Assembly (NCBI GenBank): GCA_006218065.1
Contig: VBWE01000002.1
Span: 239,045 to 303,044, forward strand
Reading direction: 5' to 3'
Length of the DNA: 64,000 nucleotides
Origin: Bacteroidota bacterium
Lineage (GTDB): Bacteria > Bacteroidota > Bacteroidia > Palsa-965
Both the position numbers and the translations under genes were made by a program. Each line of letters opens with the position of its first letter. Within the stretch, counting starts at the first letter, position 1. A model generated the notes under the pieces. It saw nothing but the letters and a program-made list of their open reading frames with translations. It was not told the DNA's origin and did no database searches. Shown in pieces: positions 24,933 through 33,008 of this stretch.

Positions 24933-25478
24933 ATGGAAACACGTTTCAAAGAAATTGTTGACGGATGCCGGAAAGGAAACCGGAAGGACCAGCAGGCGCT
25001 TTACGATTTCTTTTCGCGGAAAATGTATCGTGTTTGTCTTTCGTACGTTTCAGAATCGGAAGATGCGATGGATATCCTGCACGACAGTTTCATTAAAATT
25101 TTCGCCAAGCTTGCGCAATACGATTCCATCCAGCAGCTCGAAGCATGGATCAGGATGGTAACCGTAAATACGGCGATTGATTTTATCCGCAGGAAGAAAA
25201 AAATCGTGTACCTCGAAAACGACGATTACCGGCTCGAGCAAATGCAAACCGATCCGACCGGCGAGAAAATGGAAAGCCGTGACCTGGATGCGCTGATCGA
25301 TCTTTTGCCGAACGGCGCGCGTACGGTTTTTAATCTATACGCCATCGAAGGATACAACCACCGCGAAATCGCCGACCGTCTCGAAATAAGTGAAGGCACG
25401 TCGAAATCGCAATTATCCAGGGCGCGCCAGTTATTGCAGGATCTTTTAAAAATTCATTATCCCCAGGCACATGGCTGA
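24933..25478 (+). CDS. ECF RNA polymerase sigma factor
   Basis: 181 aa from ATG at 24933. Region 2: YVSESEDAMDILHDSFIKIFAKLAQYDSIQQLEAWIRMVTVNTAIDFIRR; region 4: LPNGARTVFNLYAIEGYNHREIADRLEISEGTSKSQLSRARQLL. It is a clear paralogue of the sigma factor at 9683 (shared TVFNLYAIEGY). It overlaps the next gene by eight bases. The 290-base gap upstream of it (24638-24932) contains no convincing gene; a short frame at 24669 is rejected. Confidence 0.93.
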   Translation: METRFKEIVDGCRKGNRKDQQALYDFFSRKMYRVCLSYVSESEDAMDILHDSFIKIFAKLAQYDSIQQLEAWIRMVTVNTAIDFIRRKKKIVYLENDDYRLEQMQTDPTGEKMESRDLDALIDLLPNGARTVFNLYAIEGYNHREIADRLEISEGTSKSQLSRARQLLQDLLKIHYPQAHG

Positions 25479-26802
25479 GCAGCTGGACATAGATGCGCTT
25501 TTCAGGAATGCACAGGAACGCCGTGCAGCCGAACCGCCCCCGCAGGCCTGGGACCGGATCCGCGAAACGATGGACGTGGACGACACCTGGAAACGGATCA
25601 GCGCCACGCTCGATGCACAGGCTGAAAAATCGCGCCGCCGCTTTGCGCTGATTTTCGTCTCGTGCTGTCTTTTGGCTGCTTTTACTTTCGGCATGCATCT
25701 TTTTAATACTAGCCGGACCGGCGCGGATGGAATTTCACTTGCAATGCACAATCCCGGTTTACCGGTCAAACAATCTACTGTAACAGCCGAAAGTAATGAT
25801 GATCCCGGAGCGATACCGGCAAGAACGCGCAGAGTCGCCACTTTTGATTTCAATAACCCGGTAAAGATTAACATCGGTCCCGGCCTCGGGGATAAAATAA
25901 AAACGGATGCAGGAAACACGGCTGGCGCATCGAATAGAACCGGCACAACGGGAACATCCAATGCCGGCAGCACGGCAGGCGTATCGAAAAAACAGGGAAT
26001 ACCCAAATCCGGCAAAGCAGAACCGGTAATCGCTGCTTCGACAAAAGATTCCATCCTGTTTTCATTCCTGCTTTTATCGCGCCCCGTGAATATTTTATTC
26101 GCACAAAACGCAAACGATTCGCTGGCCATCGATGCAACGAAATTGGATTCCGCACTTAAAGAAAATAACCCGCTCTCCCGTTTCTCCGTTTTTGCATTCG
26201 GCGGCGGCCGCATGAACTGGTTGCTGAACTCCGGCGATTTCATCACTCCGCAAACAGATTCTACAGGATTGACACTTTCGGATAAGCTGTCTTTCAGCAC
26301 AGTTGCCGGGGCCGGCCTGGCATACCAGCTTCGCCCGCGCCTGGGCCTGAACGCTTCATTTTACCTGCTTTCCGGCGGCGGACAAGCCATTACGCAAACC
26401 CAGGCGAATAAATCGGTAACCGAAGAACTGCGCCTGAAATATTCTTCGGTCAGTCTCTGGACCGGTGTGCAGGTGGGCAGGGGAAGAGCCACAGGAAATT
26501 TCGGAACATACGGAACGATTATCAGCGGGTTGAATTTTTCATACCTGCGCAAGTACAACGAACTGGTTTCTTCTGCACGGAATATCCGCGCAGCAAACAG
26601 TTACAAAAATTACGATGCGGGAGTTTTTCTCGGCTATGCGCAGCACTTCCGTTTCGGCCGTCGTTTTGAATTGATTCCTTCCGTAGCCTGGCACCAGGGA
26701 CTTGTGAATATCACGCGCCGTCCGGATAAGCTTCCCGCCAGTTTCAGCCGCGCATTCAATTCGGGTGTTGAAGGTCAGGTGGCTTTGCGTTACACTTTTT
26801 AG
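25471..26802 (+). CDS. Putative dual-membrane anti-sigma factor with C-terminal outer-membrane beta-barrel
   Basis: 443 aa with the same layout as the protein at 10221. A cytosolic N-terminal region includes PPPQAWDRIRETM and DDTWKRISATLDAQA, a single membrane helix follows (FALIFVSCCLLAAFTFGMHLF, about 58-78), then a Gly/Thr/Asn-rich linker, and about 220 residues of barrel-like strands from FSVFAFGGGRMNW to GVEGQVALRYTF, ending in an aromatic residue as barrels do. It probably holds the sigma factor at 24933 inactive until an outer-membrane event. It overlaps that gene's 3' end. Confidence 0.75.
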   Translation: MAEQLDIDALFRNAQERRAAEPPPQAWDRIRETMDVDDTWKRISATLDAQAEKSRRRFALIFVSCCLLAAFTFGMHLFNTSRTGADGISLAMHNPGLPVKQSTVTAESNDDPGAIPARTRRVATFDFNNPVKINIGPGLGDKIKTDAGNTAGASNRTGTTGTSNAGSTAGVSKKQGIPKSGKAEPVIAASTKDSILFSFLLLSRPVNILFAQNANDSLAIDATKLDSALKENNPLSRFSVFAFGGGRMNWLLNSGDFITPQTDSTGLTLSDKLSFSTVAGAGLAYQLRPRLGLNASFYLLSGGGQAITQTQANKSVTEELRLKYSSVSLWTGVQVGRGRATGNFGTYGTIISGLNFSYLRKYNELVSSARNIRAANSYKNYDAGVFLGYAQHFRFGRRFELIPSVAWHQGLVNITRRPDKLPASFSRAFNSGVEGQVALRYTF

Positions 26803-26813
26803 CCGGAGGAACG

Positions 26814-26864
26814 TACTCTTCGTGATTCTTTGTGCCTTCGTGTCTTTGTGGCAGGAGCTGTACA
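26814..26864 (+). repeat. Dispersed intergenic repeat, family C, copy 1
   Basis: TACTCTTCGTGATTCTTTGTG, then CTTCGTGTCTTTGTGGCAGGAGCTGTACA, almost the same as 50474-50516. A Ser-poor purine/pyrimidine hairpin CCGCAGAG...CTCTGCG follows at 26882-26904. No coding potential beyond chance; the annotated STM4015 frame is open here but starts at 27041. Confidence 0.7.
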
Positions 26865-27040
26865 GGCCCACACATGTTTTGCCGCAGAGAAATATTCCTC
26901 TGCGTAAACTCTGCGCCCCGGGTCCCTGCGGTAAAAAGCGAATACTTTTAAACAGATGCACGACCTGTTTTTCTTTCCGCGATGCTCACTGGGAAAACTT
27001 TTCTAAATTGCTGCTGAAAGCCAATCTCAAAAACACCACT

Positions 27041-27964
27041 ATGACTGTAAGCGATAATCTCGATGTTTTCTGCGGAAAATCCGTGGACGATTACGACCGG
27101 AACACCGGCATTGTTAACCCCCAGGGCCGTGCCTACCGGATACGGATCACGTATGACGAGTACGAACAGGGAACAAAATCCGAAGACCTTATCACGGCAT
27201 TTGTCAACGATCCGAAAGCCGGCGAAGTGACGGACCTGATCATCGGCGCATACGATTATGAATCGAGTACGGATTCGGTCGGCATTGTGACGGCTATCGT
27301 CAACGCGAAAGACAAACTGCGGAACCTGAAAAACCTGTTCATCGGCGATATCACCTACGAGGAAAGCGAAATTTCCTGGATCCAGCAAAGCGATGTCAGC
27401 CCCGTTTTTGCAGCATACCCGGGCCTGGTTCATTTCCAGGTGCGCGGCGGAACAGGACTCCGGCTCAGCGCGCTTAAGCACGATACGCTGGAAACACTCA
27501 TCATCGAAACCGGCGGCATGTATCCTGAAACGCTGAAAGATGTGTGCAACGCAAATTTGCCCAACCTGCGCTCGCTCGAACTTTGGCTCGGGTCGGAACA
27601 TTACGGGTTTGAATCCAAAACGGAAGACCTGGCCCCGATCCTTTCAGGAAAACTTTTCCCGAAACTCAAACGCCTCGCACTTCGTGACAGCGAGATCAGC
27701 GATGATATTGCAAAAGCGCTGACCGGCGCACCCGTTATGGAACAGATTGAAGAACTCGATCTTTCGATGGGAACACTCGGCGATGCAGGCGCGCAGGCCC
27801 TGATCGATAATCCCGCCGTGCGCAAACTGAAGAACCTAAATATCGACCATCATTACCTGTCGAACGCGATGATGGAAAAAATGCGCCAGATCGGCATTCC
27901 CGTAGAGATGGACGATCAGAACGAGGAAGACGAAGGCGAGCGTTACGTGGAAGTTGCAGAATAA
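27041..27964 (+). CDS. STM4015-family leucine-rich repeat protein
   Basis: 307 aa from the ATG at 27041; the open frame before it is repeat sequence. The N-terminal half has beta/alpha character (GKSVDDYDRNTGIVNPQGRAYRIRITYDEYEQ and later VTDLIIGAYDYES). The C-terminal half has RNI-type leucine repeats (LETLIIETGG, LRSLELWLG, LKRLALRDSEISDDIAKALTGAP, IEELDLSMGTLGDAGAQALIDNPAV, LKNLNID). It ends with an acidic tail EEDEGERYVEVAE. It belongs to a family named after Salmonella STM4015, always found with the next four genes; function unknown. A weak promoter-like TAAATTG at 27004 precedes it. The gene may be a scaffold or a substrate (inference). Confidence 0.85.
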   Translation: MTVSDNLDVFCGKSVDDYDRNTGIVNPQGRAYRIRITYDEYEQGTKSEDLITAFVNDPKAGEVTDLIIGAYDYESSTDSVGIVTAIVNAKDKLRNLKNLFIGDITYEESEISWIQQSDVSPVFAAYPGLVHFQVRGGTGLRLSALKHDTLETLIIETGGMYPETLKDVCNANLPNLRSLELWLGSEHYGFESKTEDLAPILSGKLFPKLKRLALRDSEISDDIAKALTGAPVMEQIEELDLSMGTLGDAGAQALIDNPAVRKLKNLNIDHHYLSNAMMEKMRQIGIPVEMDDQNEEDEGERYVEVAE

Positions 27965-27968
27965 GCAC

Positions 27969-29093
27969 ATGAAATTCCGGATACTGGGGAACCCGGAAAA
28001 CAGGCGGGTTTCTTTATTTGCAGAAGCGCTGCAATCCGCCGGCCTGGCTCCGCCGCAGGTTCTCCCGTATGCCGGTTTCATTCGCAACCCGGATCTTCCC
28101 GGTGATACGCTGCAGGAAAAATGCGTATTCCGCATCGATTCGCCCGGTGAGAACGAAGAAGTCCGGCGACTGCTTATCCTCCAAGGCATGCGCCGCGAAA
28201 AAGAAAAACAGGAAGAGGTCAGCCGGCTCACCGGCGATTTCGGAAGAGTGGGTTATGGCCGTGAATGGTACAACGGGTTTGCCGGGCTGCTGAAAACCAT
28301 CGGGCAAAAAGCGCAGGCTTATCCGCAGATCCGCTGGATGAATACGCCGCAGGATATCCGGACGATGTTCGACAAACAACAATGTCATGCATTGTTCCTC
28401 GAAAAAAATATCCCGGTCCCGGCGCTGCTTCCCGAAGTTTTTACTTACGAAGCGTTAAAATCCGAAATGAGGAAAGCGGGAAAAACACGGGTCTTTGTAA
28501 AACCGGCGCACGGTTCATCGGCTTCGGGTGTTGTGGCTTTCCGCATGCAAAAAGAAAAAATGGAAGCGATCTCTTCTGCAGAAGCAGTGGAAAAACCCGG
28601 CGGAATTGCGCTTTACAATTCACTGAAAATCCGTTCCTATAAAAATGAAAATGAAATCGCCGGTCTGCTCGATTCCGTTTTCAGGGACAAAGCCATCGTG
28701 GAAGAATGGATTCCGAAAGCCGGGTACAAGGGACAGGTTTTTGATCTGCGTATCCTGGTCATCGGCGGCAAAGCTTGTCACACTGTGGTCCGCAGGAGCA
28801 AGTCGCCGATCACCAACCTGCACCTCGGGAATAAACGCGGGCTCACGGAAGACGTCGTTGCGCTGATCGGGAAATCCAAAATGGAAGAAGCGCGTTTCAT
28901 CGCCGAACAGGCTGCGGCCTGTTTCCCGGGTTCGCTTTATATCGCAGCCGACGTGCTGATCGCGTCCGACAGGTCGACGATAAAAATACTGGAAGTAAAT
29001 GCCTTCGGCGACCTGCTTCCCGGGATCCTGCATAACGGTGAATCGACTTATACCGCCGAAATCAACGCGCTGCTGCAAAACGATGCCGGATGA
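27969..29093 (+). CDS. STM4014-family ATP-grasp protein
   Basis: 374 aa, starting four bases after the LRR stop. After an N-terminal Rossmann-like part (MKFRILGNPENRRVSLFAEALQSAG), the ATP-grasp core shows RVFVKPAHGSSASGVVAF near residue 180, the ADP-ribose/glutamate ligase-like block VFDLRILVIGGKACHTVVRRSKSPITNLHLGNKRG near 265-295 and the magnesium-binding EVNAFGDLLPG near 345. These enzymes activate a carboxylate with ATP and join it to an amine. Substrate unknown. It is one of five genes of a conserved cassette and shares ATGA with the next. Confidence 0.85.
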   Translation: MKFRILGNPENRRVSLFAEALQSAGLAPPQVLPYAGFIRNPDLPGDTLQEKCVFRIDSPGENEEVRRLLILQGMRREKEKQEEVSRLTGDFGRVGYGREWYNGFAGLLKTIGQKAQAYPQIRWMNTPQDIRTMFDKQQCHALFLEKNIPVPALLPEVFTYEALKSEMRKAGKTRVFVKPAHGSSASGVVAFRMQKEKMEAISSAEAVEKPGGIALYNSLKIRSYKNENEIAGLLDSVFRDKAIVEEWIPKAGYKGQVFDLRILVIGGKACHTVVRRSKSPITNLHLGNKRGLTEDVVALIGKSKMEEARFIAEQAAACFPGSLYIAADVLIASDRSTIKILEVNAFGDLLPGILHNGESTYTAEINALLQNDAG

Positions 29094-29887
29094 TCGACAT
29101 GAACGCTATCGTGGGAAAAATGAATATCGCGCTCATCACGCTCGATACGCTTCGCTACGATGTTGCGCAGGATCTTTTTGCAGCCGGCAGAACGCCCAAT
29201 CTCGCTTCCGTTATTCCCGGCGGATGGGAAAAAGCGCACAGTCCCGGCAGTTTTACTTTTGCCGCGCATACTGCTTTCTTCGCCGGATTCCTGCCCACGC
29301 CGGCCACGCCGGGAAATCATACGCGGTTATTCGCAGCGAAATTCCGCGGAAGCGAAACAACCGGTCCCGGAACCTGCGTTTTTGAAACGGCGGATATCGT
29401 TACCGGGCTTGCGCAAAAAAATTACCGCACCATCTGCATCGGCGGCGTAGGGTTTTTCAATGAACAAACCCCGCTCGGTTCGGTGCTGCCGGGATTGTTT
29501 TCCGAGAGCTACTGGAAACCTGCGTTCGGCGTTACCGATCCTGCATCGGCGAAAAACCAGTTTCATTTTGCCGCCGGCCTGCTCGCGGAACAGGAGCGAG
29601 ACAAGCCTGTTTTTTTATTCATTAATATTTCCGCCATTCACCAGCCGAATTATTTTTACCGCGAAGGAGCGAAAACAGATTCCTTTGAAACGCACGGCGC
29701 AGCGCTGGAATACGTGGATGCGCAACTGCCCGTGCTTTTCGATGCGCTGCGAAAACAGAACGATACGTTTTGCATTTTCTGCTCCGATCACGGTACGGCG
29801 TATGGCGAAGACGGTTACCGCGGCCATCGTGTGGGACCAGTTCCTTACGCATCATGTATCCTGAAAGGCAAAACCGATGAACGATAA
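29090..29887 (+). CDS. STM4013-family hydrolase, sulfatase/alkaline phosphatase fold
   Basis: 265 aa beginning at an ATG that overlaps the ATP-grasp stop (ATGA). The metal site appears in ALITLDTLRYD at the N-terminus, the catalytic-loop-like SPGSFTFAAHTAFFAG around residue 50 and the C-terminal metal-binding CSDHGTAYGEDGYRGHRVG. This is a compact member of the alkaline phosphatase superfamily, shorter than sulfatases (usually above 400 aa). It lacks the C-x-P-x-R sulfatase formylglycine motif, so a phospho- or sulfo-transfer chemistry with Ser or Thr is likely (inference). It overlaps the next gene by 11 bases. Confidence 0.82.
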   Translation: MIDMNAIVGKMNIALITLDTLRYDVAQDLFAAGRTPNLASVIPGGWEKAHSPGSFTFAAHTAFFAGFLPTPATPGNHTRLFAAKFRGSETTGPGTCVFETADIVTGLAQKNYRTICIGGVGFFNEQTPLGSVLPGLFSESYWKPAFGVTDPASAKNQFHFAAGLLAEQERDKPVFLFINISAIHQPNYFYREGAKTDSFETHGAALEYVDAQLPVLFDALRKQNDTFCIFCSDHGTAYGEDGYRGHRVGPVPYASCILKGKTDER

Positions 29888-31196
29888 GCCCGGCCTGTTT
29901 GCCGAAAAATATGCAGGCTATGCGTATTCCTATCCGCATAAGCATGCTTACCGGAGGCTGGATGAAAAAATTCCGGTGGAAAAAATCTGGCATACGGAGA
30001 ACAAAGAAGCCCTGTTCCTGTATGTGCATATTCCTTTCTGCGAAATGCGTTGCGGTTTCTGCAACCTGTTCACCATCGCCAACCCGAAAGAAGACGTTCC
30101 TTCCGCGTACCTCGATACCTTGCAGGTGCAGGCGGAAGTGATGAAGAACATACTGGGCGACGCAAAATTCGGGCAGATCGCCGTGGGCGGCGGAACGCCG
30201 ACGTATCTTGAGCTGCAGGAACTGGAACGTTTATTTTTTATCCTGCACGATGTGCTCGGCGCCGATCTGCAGGCATCTCCTTTTTCATTCGAGATGTCGC
30301 CGAAAACCATTTCGAAAGAAAAACTCCGTTTCCTTTTTACACAAGGCGTCGATCGTGTCAGCATGGGCGTGCAGAGTTTTCTCGACGCGGAAACCGGGCA
30401 GCTCGGCCGCCCGCAAAAATCGGGTGCTGTATATGAAGCGCTGGATATGATTCGTTCCGAAAATTTCGCAGTACTGAATCTCGACCTGATTTACGGTATC
30501 GCCGGGCAAACGCGGGAAACCTGGCTGCAGTCCATCCGCGAAGCGCTGAAATTCTCCCCCGAAGAAATGTACCTCTACCCGCTGTATGTTCGTCCGCTCA
30601 CCGGCCTCGGCAAAAAGAACCTGCATGAGGAAAACCAGCGCGATATACTTTACCGCGCAGGCCGCGATTATTTGCTGGAAAATAATTACGAGCAAATATC
30701 CCTGCGCATGTTCCGGAAAAAAGATACGGCAGGTCATGCGCGGAAAACCATGTACCGCTGCCAGGAAGACGGCATGCTCGGGCTTGGCGCCGGTGCGCGT
30801 TCATACACCAAAGCATTTCATTATTCGTCCGAGTATGCCGTGGAACGGAAAAGCGTGCGGGAAATCATCGCCGGGTATATTTCCAAAAACGCGGAAGATT
30901 TCCGGTACGCCGATTACGGTTTTCACCTGGACAGCGAAGAACAAAAACGCCGGTTCCTGATCAAATCGCTGCTGCACGGGAACGGGCTCGACACGATGCG
31001 TTACGAAATTCTTTTTGGCAGCCCGGTCGCGGTTGATTTTCCCGTGCTGCATCAACTGGAAGAAGAAGGCATGACAATGCGCGACGGCGAACGCATATTG
31101 CTCACCGCTTCCGGCATGGAGTACGCCGACGCCATCGGTCCCTGGCTTTATTCGCAGCAGGTACATGAACGTATCCGCCAATTCGAACTGAGATGA
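29877..31196 (+). CDS. STM4012-family radical SAM enzyme (HemN-like)
   Basis: 439 aa. The SAM/4Fe-4S motif CEMRCGFC (C-x3-C-x2-C) lies near residue 57 within YVHIPFCEMRCGFCNLF. GGGTPTYLELQELERLF and ISMGVQSF are the usual radical-SAM core strands. The overall layout, with a C-terminal HemN-like extension, resembles oxygen-independent coproporphyrinogen III oxidase, but family membership and context argue against heme synthesis. It should generate a 5'-deoxyadenosyl radical to abstract hydrogen from a substrate made by the cassette. ATGA overlap with the next gene (31193-31196). Confidence 0.88.
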   Translation: MNDKPGLFAEKYAGYAYSYPHKHAYRRLDEKIPVEKIWHTENKEALFLYVHIPFCEMRCGFCNLFTIANPKEDVPSAYLDTLQVQAEVMKNILGDAKFGQIAVGGGTPTYLELQELERLFFILHDVLGADLQASPFSFEMSPKTISKEKLRFLFTQGVDRVSMGVQSFLDAETGQLGRPQKSGAVYEALDMIRSENFAVLNLDLIYGIAGQTRETWLQSIREALKFSPEEMYLYPLYVRPLTGLGKKNLHEENQRDILYRAGRDYLLENNYEQISLRMFRKKDTAGHARKTMYRCQEDGMLGLGAGARSYTKAFHYSSEYAVERKSVREIIAGYISKNAEDFRYADYGFHLDSEEQKRRFLIKSLLHGNGLDTMRYEILFGSPVAVDFPVLHQLEEEGMTMRDGERILLTASGMEYADAIGPWLYSQQVHERIRQFELR

Positions 31197-32050
31197 ATTT
31201 TTCGATCCTGTACCGTGGCCCGCTTTCAAGCTGCAATTACAGTTGCGATTACTGTCCGTTTGCCAAAACCAAAAACACGCGCGCAGAACTGGAAGACGAT
31301 AAAAAGAAACTCCGGCGTTTTGTAAACTGGACGAAAGAAAACGCGCAGCATCATTTCGGTATTTTGTTCACGCCCTGGGGCGAAGCCCTGATCCGCAAAT
31401 ATTATCAGGAAGCCATAACCGAACTCAGTCATTCGGAGAATATCCGGAAAGTCGCTATCCAGACCAACCTCAGCTGCCCCACGGGCTGGATGAAGCATTG
31501 CAACCCGGACAAGCTGGCTTTATGGACTACTTTTCACCCGACGCAGATTTCACGGGCGGATTTTGTAAAAAAATGCCGGCAGCTTTTTGAATCCGGTGTG
31601 CGCTTCAGTGTGGGAACGGTAGGTTTTACCGACGCGCTTCCGGAAATCGAAAAACTGCGCGAAGAACTTCCGCCCGAAATTTATGTCTGGGTGAACGCGA
31701 ATAAAAAAACGGCGGATTATTACAGCGAAGAAAATATAAACAGGTTGCTTGCCGTTGATCCGTTGTTTTCCTGGAACCTGCATGCGCATCAAAGCCTCGG
31801 CGAATCCTGCCGTGCGGGCGAATCGGTTTTCAGCGTGGACGGTGACGGAAATATGACGCGTTGCCATTTCATCAAAACCCGTATCGGGAATATTTACGAT
31901 CCTTCCTGGGAAAAAGCGCTGCGCCGCCAGGCGTGTACGAACGCGACCTGCGGATGCCATATCGGTTACGTTCACCTCGATAAGCTGAACCTGCAACCGG
32001 TTTACGGCGACGGGCTGCTTGAACGTATTCCTGTTGACATGGGAAAATAA
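31193..32050 (+). CDS. STM4011-family radical SAM enzyme
   Basis: 285 aa. The cluster motif CNYSCDYC lies near residue 14 (LSSCNYSCDYCPFAKTKN). The C-terminal third has clustered Cys in TRCHFIKTRIGNIYDPSWEKALRRQ, then CTNATCGCH, an arrangement like a SPASM/Twitch auxiliary 4Fe-4S site. SPASM enzymes act on peptides, aromatic or sugar substrates. It is the last gene of the cassette; after it 316 bases hold only a hairpin repeat. Whether both radical SAM proteins act on one substrate in sequence is open. Confidence 0.88.
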   Translation: MNFSILYRGPLSSCNYSCDYCPFAKTKNTRAELEDDKKKLRRFVNWTKENAQHHFGILFTPWGEALIRKYYQEAITELSHSENIRKVAIQTNLSCPTGWMKHCNPDKLALWTTFHPTQISRADFVKKCRQLFESGVRFSVGTVGFTDALPEIEKLREELPPEIYVWVNANKKTADYYSEENINRLLAVDPLFSWNLHAHQSLGESCRAGESVFSVDGDGNMTRCHFIKTRIGNIYDPSWEKALRRQACTNATCGCHIGYVHLDKLNLQPVYGDGLLERIPVDMGK

Positions 32051-32106
32051 ATTTGAACGACACCCGATTTTTTTTGGAGTGCCGCACTACCCGGGTAACA
32101 AAAACA

Positions 32107-32184
32107 CTCAATGCTAAACGTTCAACGGACAATTATCAGGGGATTGTTCCGATGAGCCTTGAGAATTGAACATTTGACATTGAG
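32107..32184. repeat. Dispersed intergenic hairpin repeat, family A, copy 1
   Basis: Arm CTCAATGCTAAACGTTCAA (32107-32125) pairs with TTGAACATTTGACATTGAG (32166-32184), 16 of 19, with an inner CGGACAAT..ATTGTTCCG stem. Related copies lie at 41004-41064 and 60747-60862. The remainder of the 32051-32366 gap shows no gene. Confidence 0.75.
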
Positions 32185-32366
32185 CGTTAAAATGCCCTGA
32201 AAGTATAAATACTGTTTTTTCCGCCCTCCTTCCAACCCTTCGTCCGGGCTTCCCGTTATTCTATCAAACAGCTCTTCCGGCGTGGATGAACAGAAATCAT
32301 TACGCTGCGGGCTGAAAGTAAATCCAAACAAAAAACCGTTTAAGCAAACTTCTAAAATCAAAACAC

Positions 32367-32831
32367 ATGAAAAACGTTCGTTTATTTCTCACCCTGGCTG
32401 TCGTATTTATCGTTTCAGCCGCCACCGTTACCAGCTGCAAAAAGTATGAAGACGGTCCCATGCTCAGCCTGCGCACCAAGACACACCGCGTGGTGAACGA
32501 CTGGAAACTGGAAACGTATTACCTGGACGATGTAAACAAAACGGATTCGCTTGGCATTTCCAATTACACCGAATCGTTTAAAGATGACGGAACCGTACTG
32601 CGCAGTTTCATCTCCGTAGCCGGCGACACGGTGAGCGATACCTGCACCTGGGCTTTCGCGAATAAAAAAGAAAACCTGGAGCTGACCGGCGCCGACAGCC
32701 TGGAAATTTCGGAGCAGATCGGGTTTGTTACACCGGCCAACCTGAAAATTCTTCGCCTGAAAGAAAAAGAACTCTGGTACTCGTTCGAGAAGAACGGCGC
32801 GACGCACGAGTTTCACCTGCTTCAAAAATAA
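32367..32831 (+). CDS. Outer-membrane lipoprotein, lipocalin-like
   Basis: 154 aa. The signal peptide ends with the lipobox SAATVTSC, then KKYEDGPMLSLRTKTHRVVNDWKLE, typical of a Bacteroidota family of small lipoproteins with eight-strand barrels (lipocalin-like). Beta-strands such as SFKDDGTVLRSF and KILRLKEKELWYSF follow. Found at the outer membrane or periplasm. It is alone between two gaps; a terminator follows at 32866. Function unknown. Confidence 0.8.
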   Translation: MKNVRLFLTLAVVFIVSAATVTSCKKYEDGPMLSLRTKTHRVVNDWKLETYYLDDVNKTDSLGISNYTESFKDDGTVLRSFISVAGDTVSDTCTWAFANKKENLELTGADSLEISEQIGFVTPANLKILRLKEKELWYSFEKNGATHEFHLLQK

Positions 32832-32865
32832 TTTTCAGGAGCCCCCGATAACCTCCTGGAGAGGA

Positions 32866-32900
32866 CAACCGGTGCAGATCAGCGCGCCGGTTGATTTTTT
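32866..32900 (+). terminator. Rho-independent terminator
   Basis: Stem CAACCGG-GC / GC-CCGGTTG and seven T. It follows the lipoprotein gene. Confidence 0.8.
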
Positions 32901-33008
32901 TGGAAAAATGTTGCTCGCAGTGCTTTTAACAATTCTTGGGTTCTCCCGGCATCGTTTTTAAGAAACGCCTTTTCGTTTTCCTTACTTTAGACGAACCAAG
33001 CAGCCTCC

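Noticed and set aside
26765-27040. Upstream extension of the STM4015 frame (92 codons)
   Set aside because: It overlaps the end of the previous gene and consists of family C and CTCTGCG intergenic repeats; the family starts near 27041.
29877-31196. Annotation as oxygen-independent coproporphyrinogen III oxidase (hemN)
   Set aside because: The radical SAM core is HemN-like, but the overlapping cassette context fits the STM4012 family and no haem genes are near.
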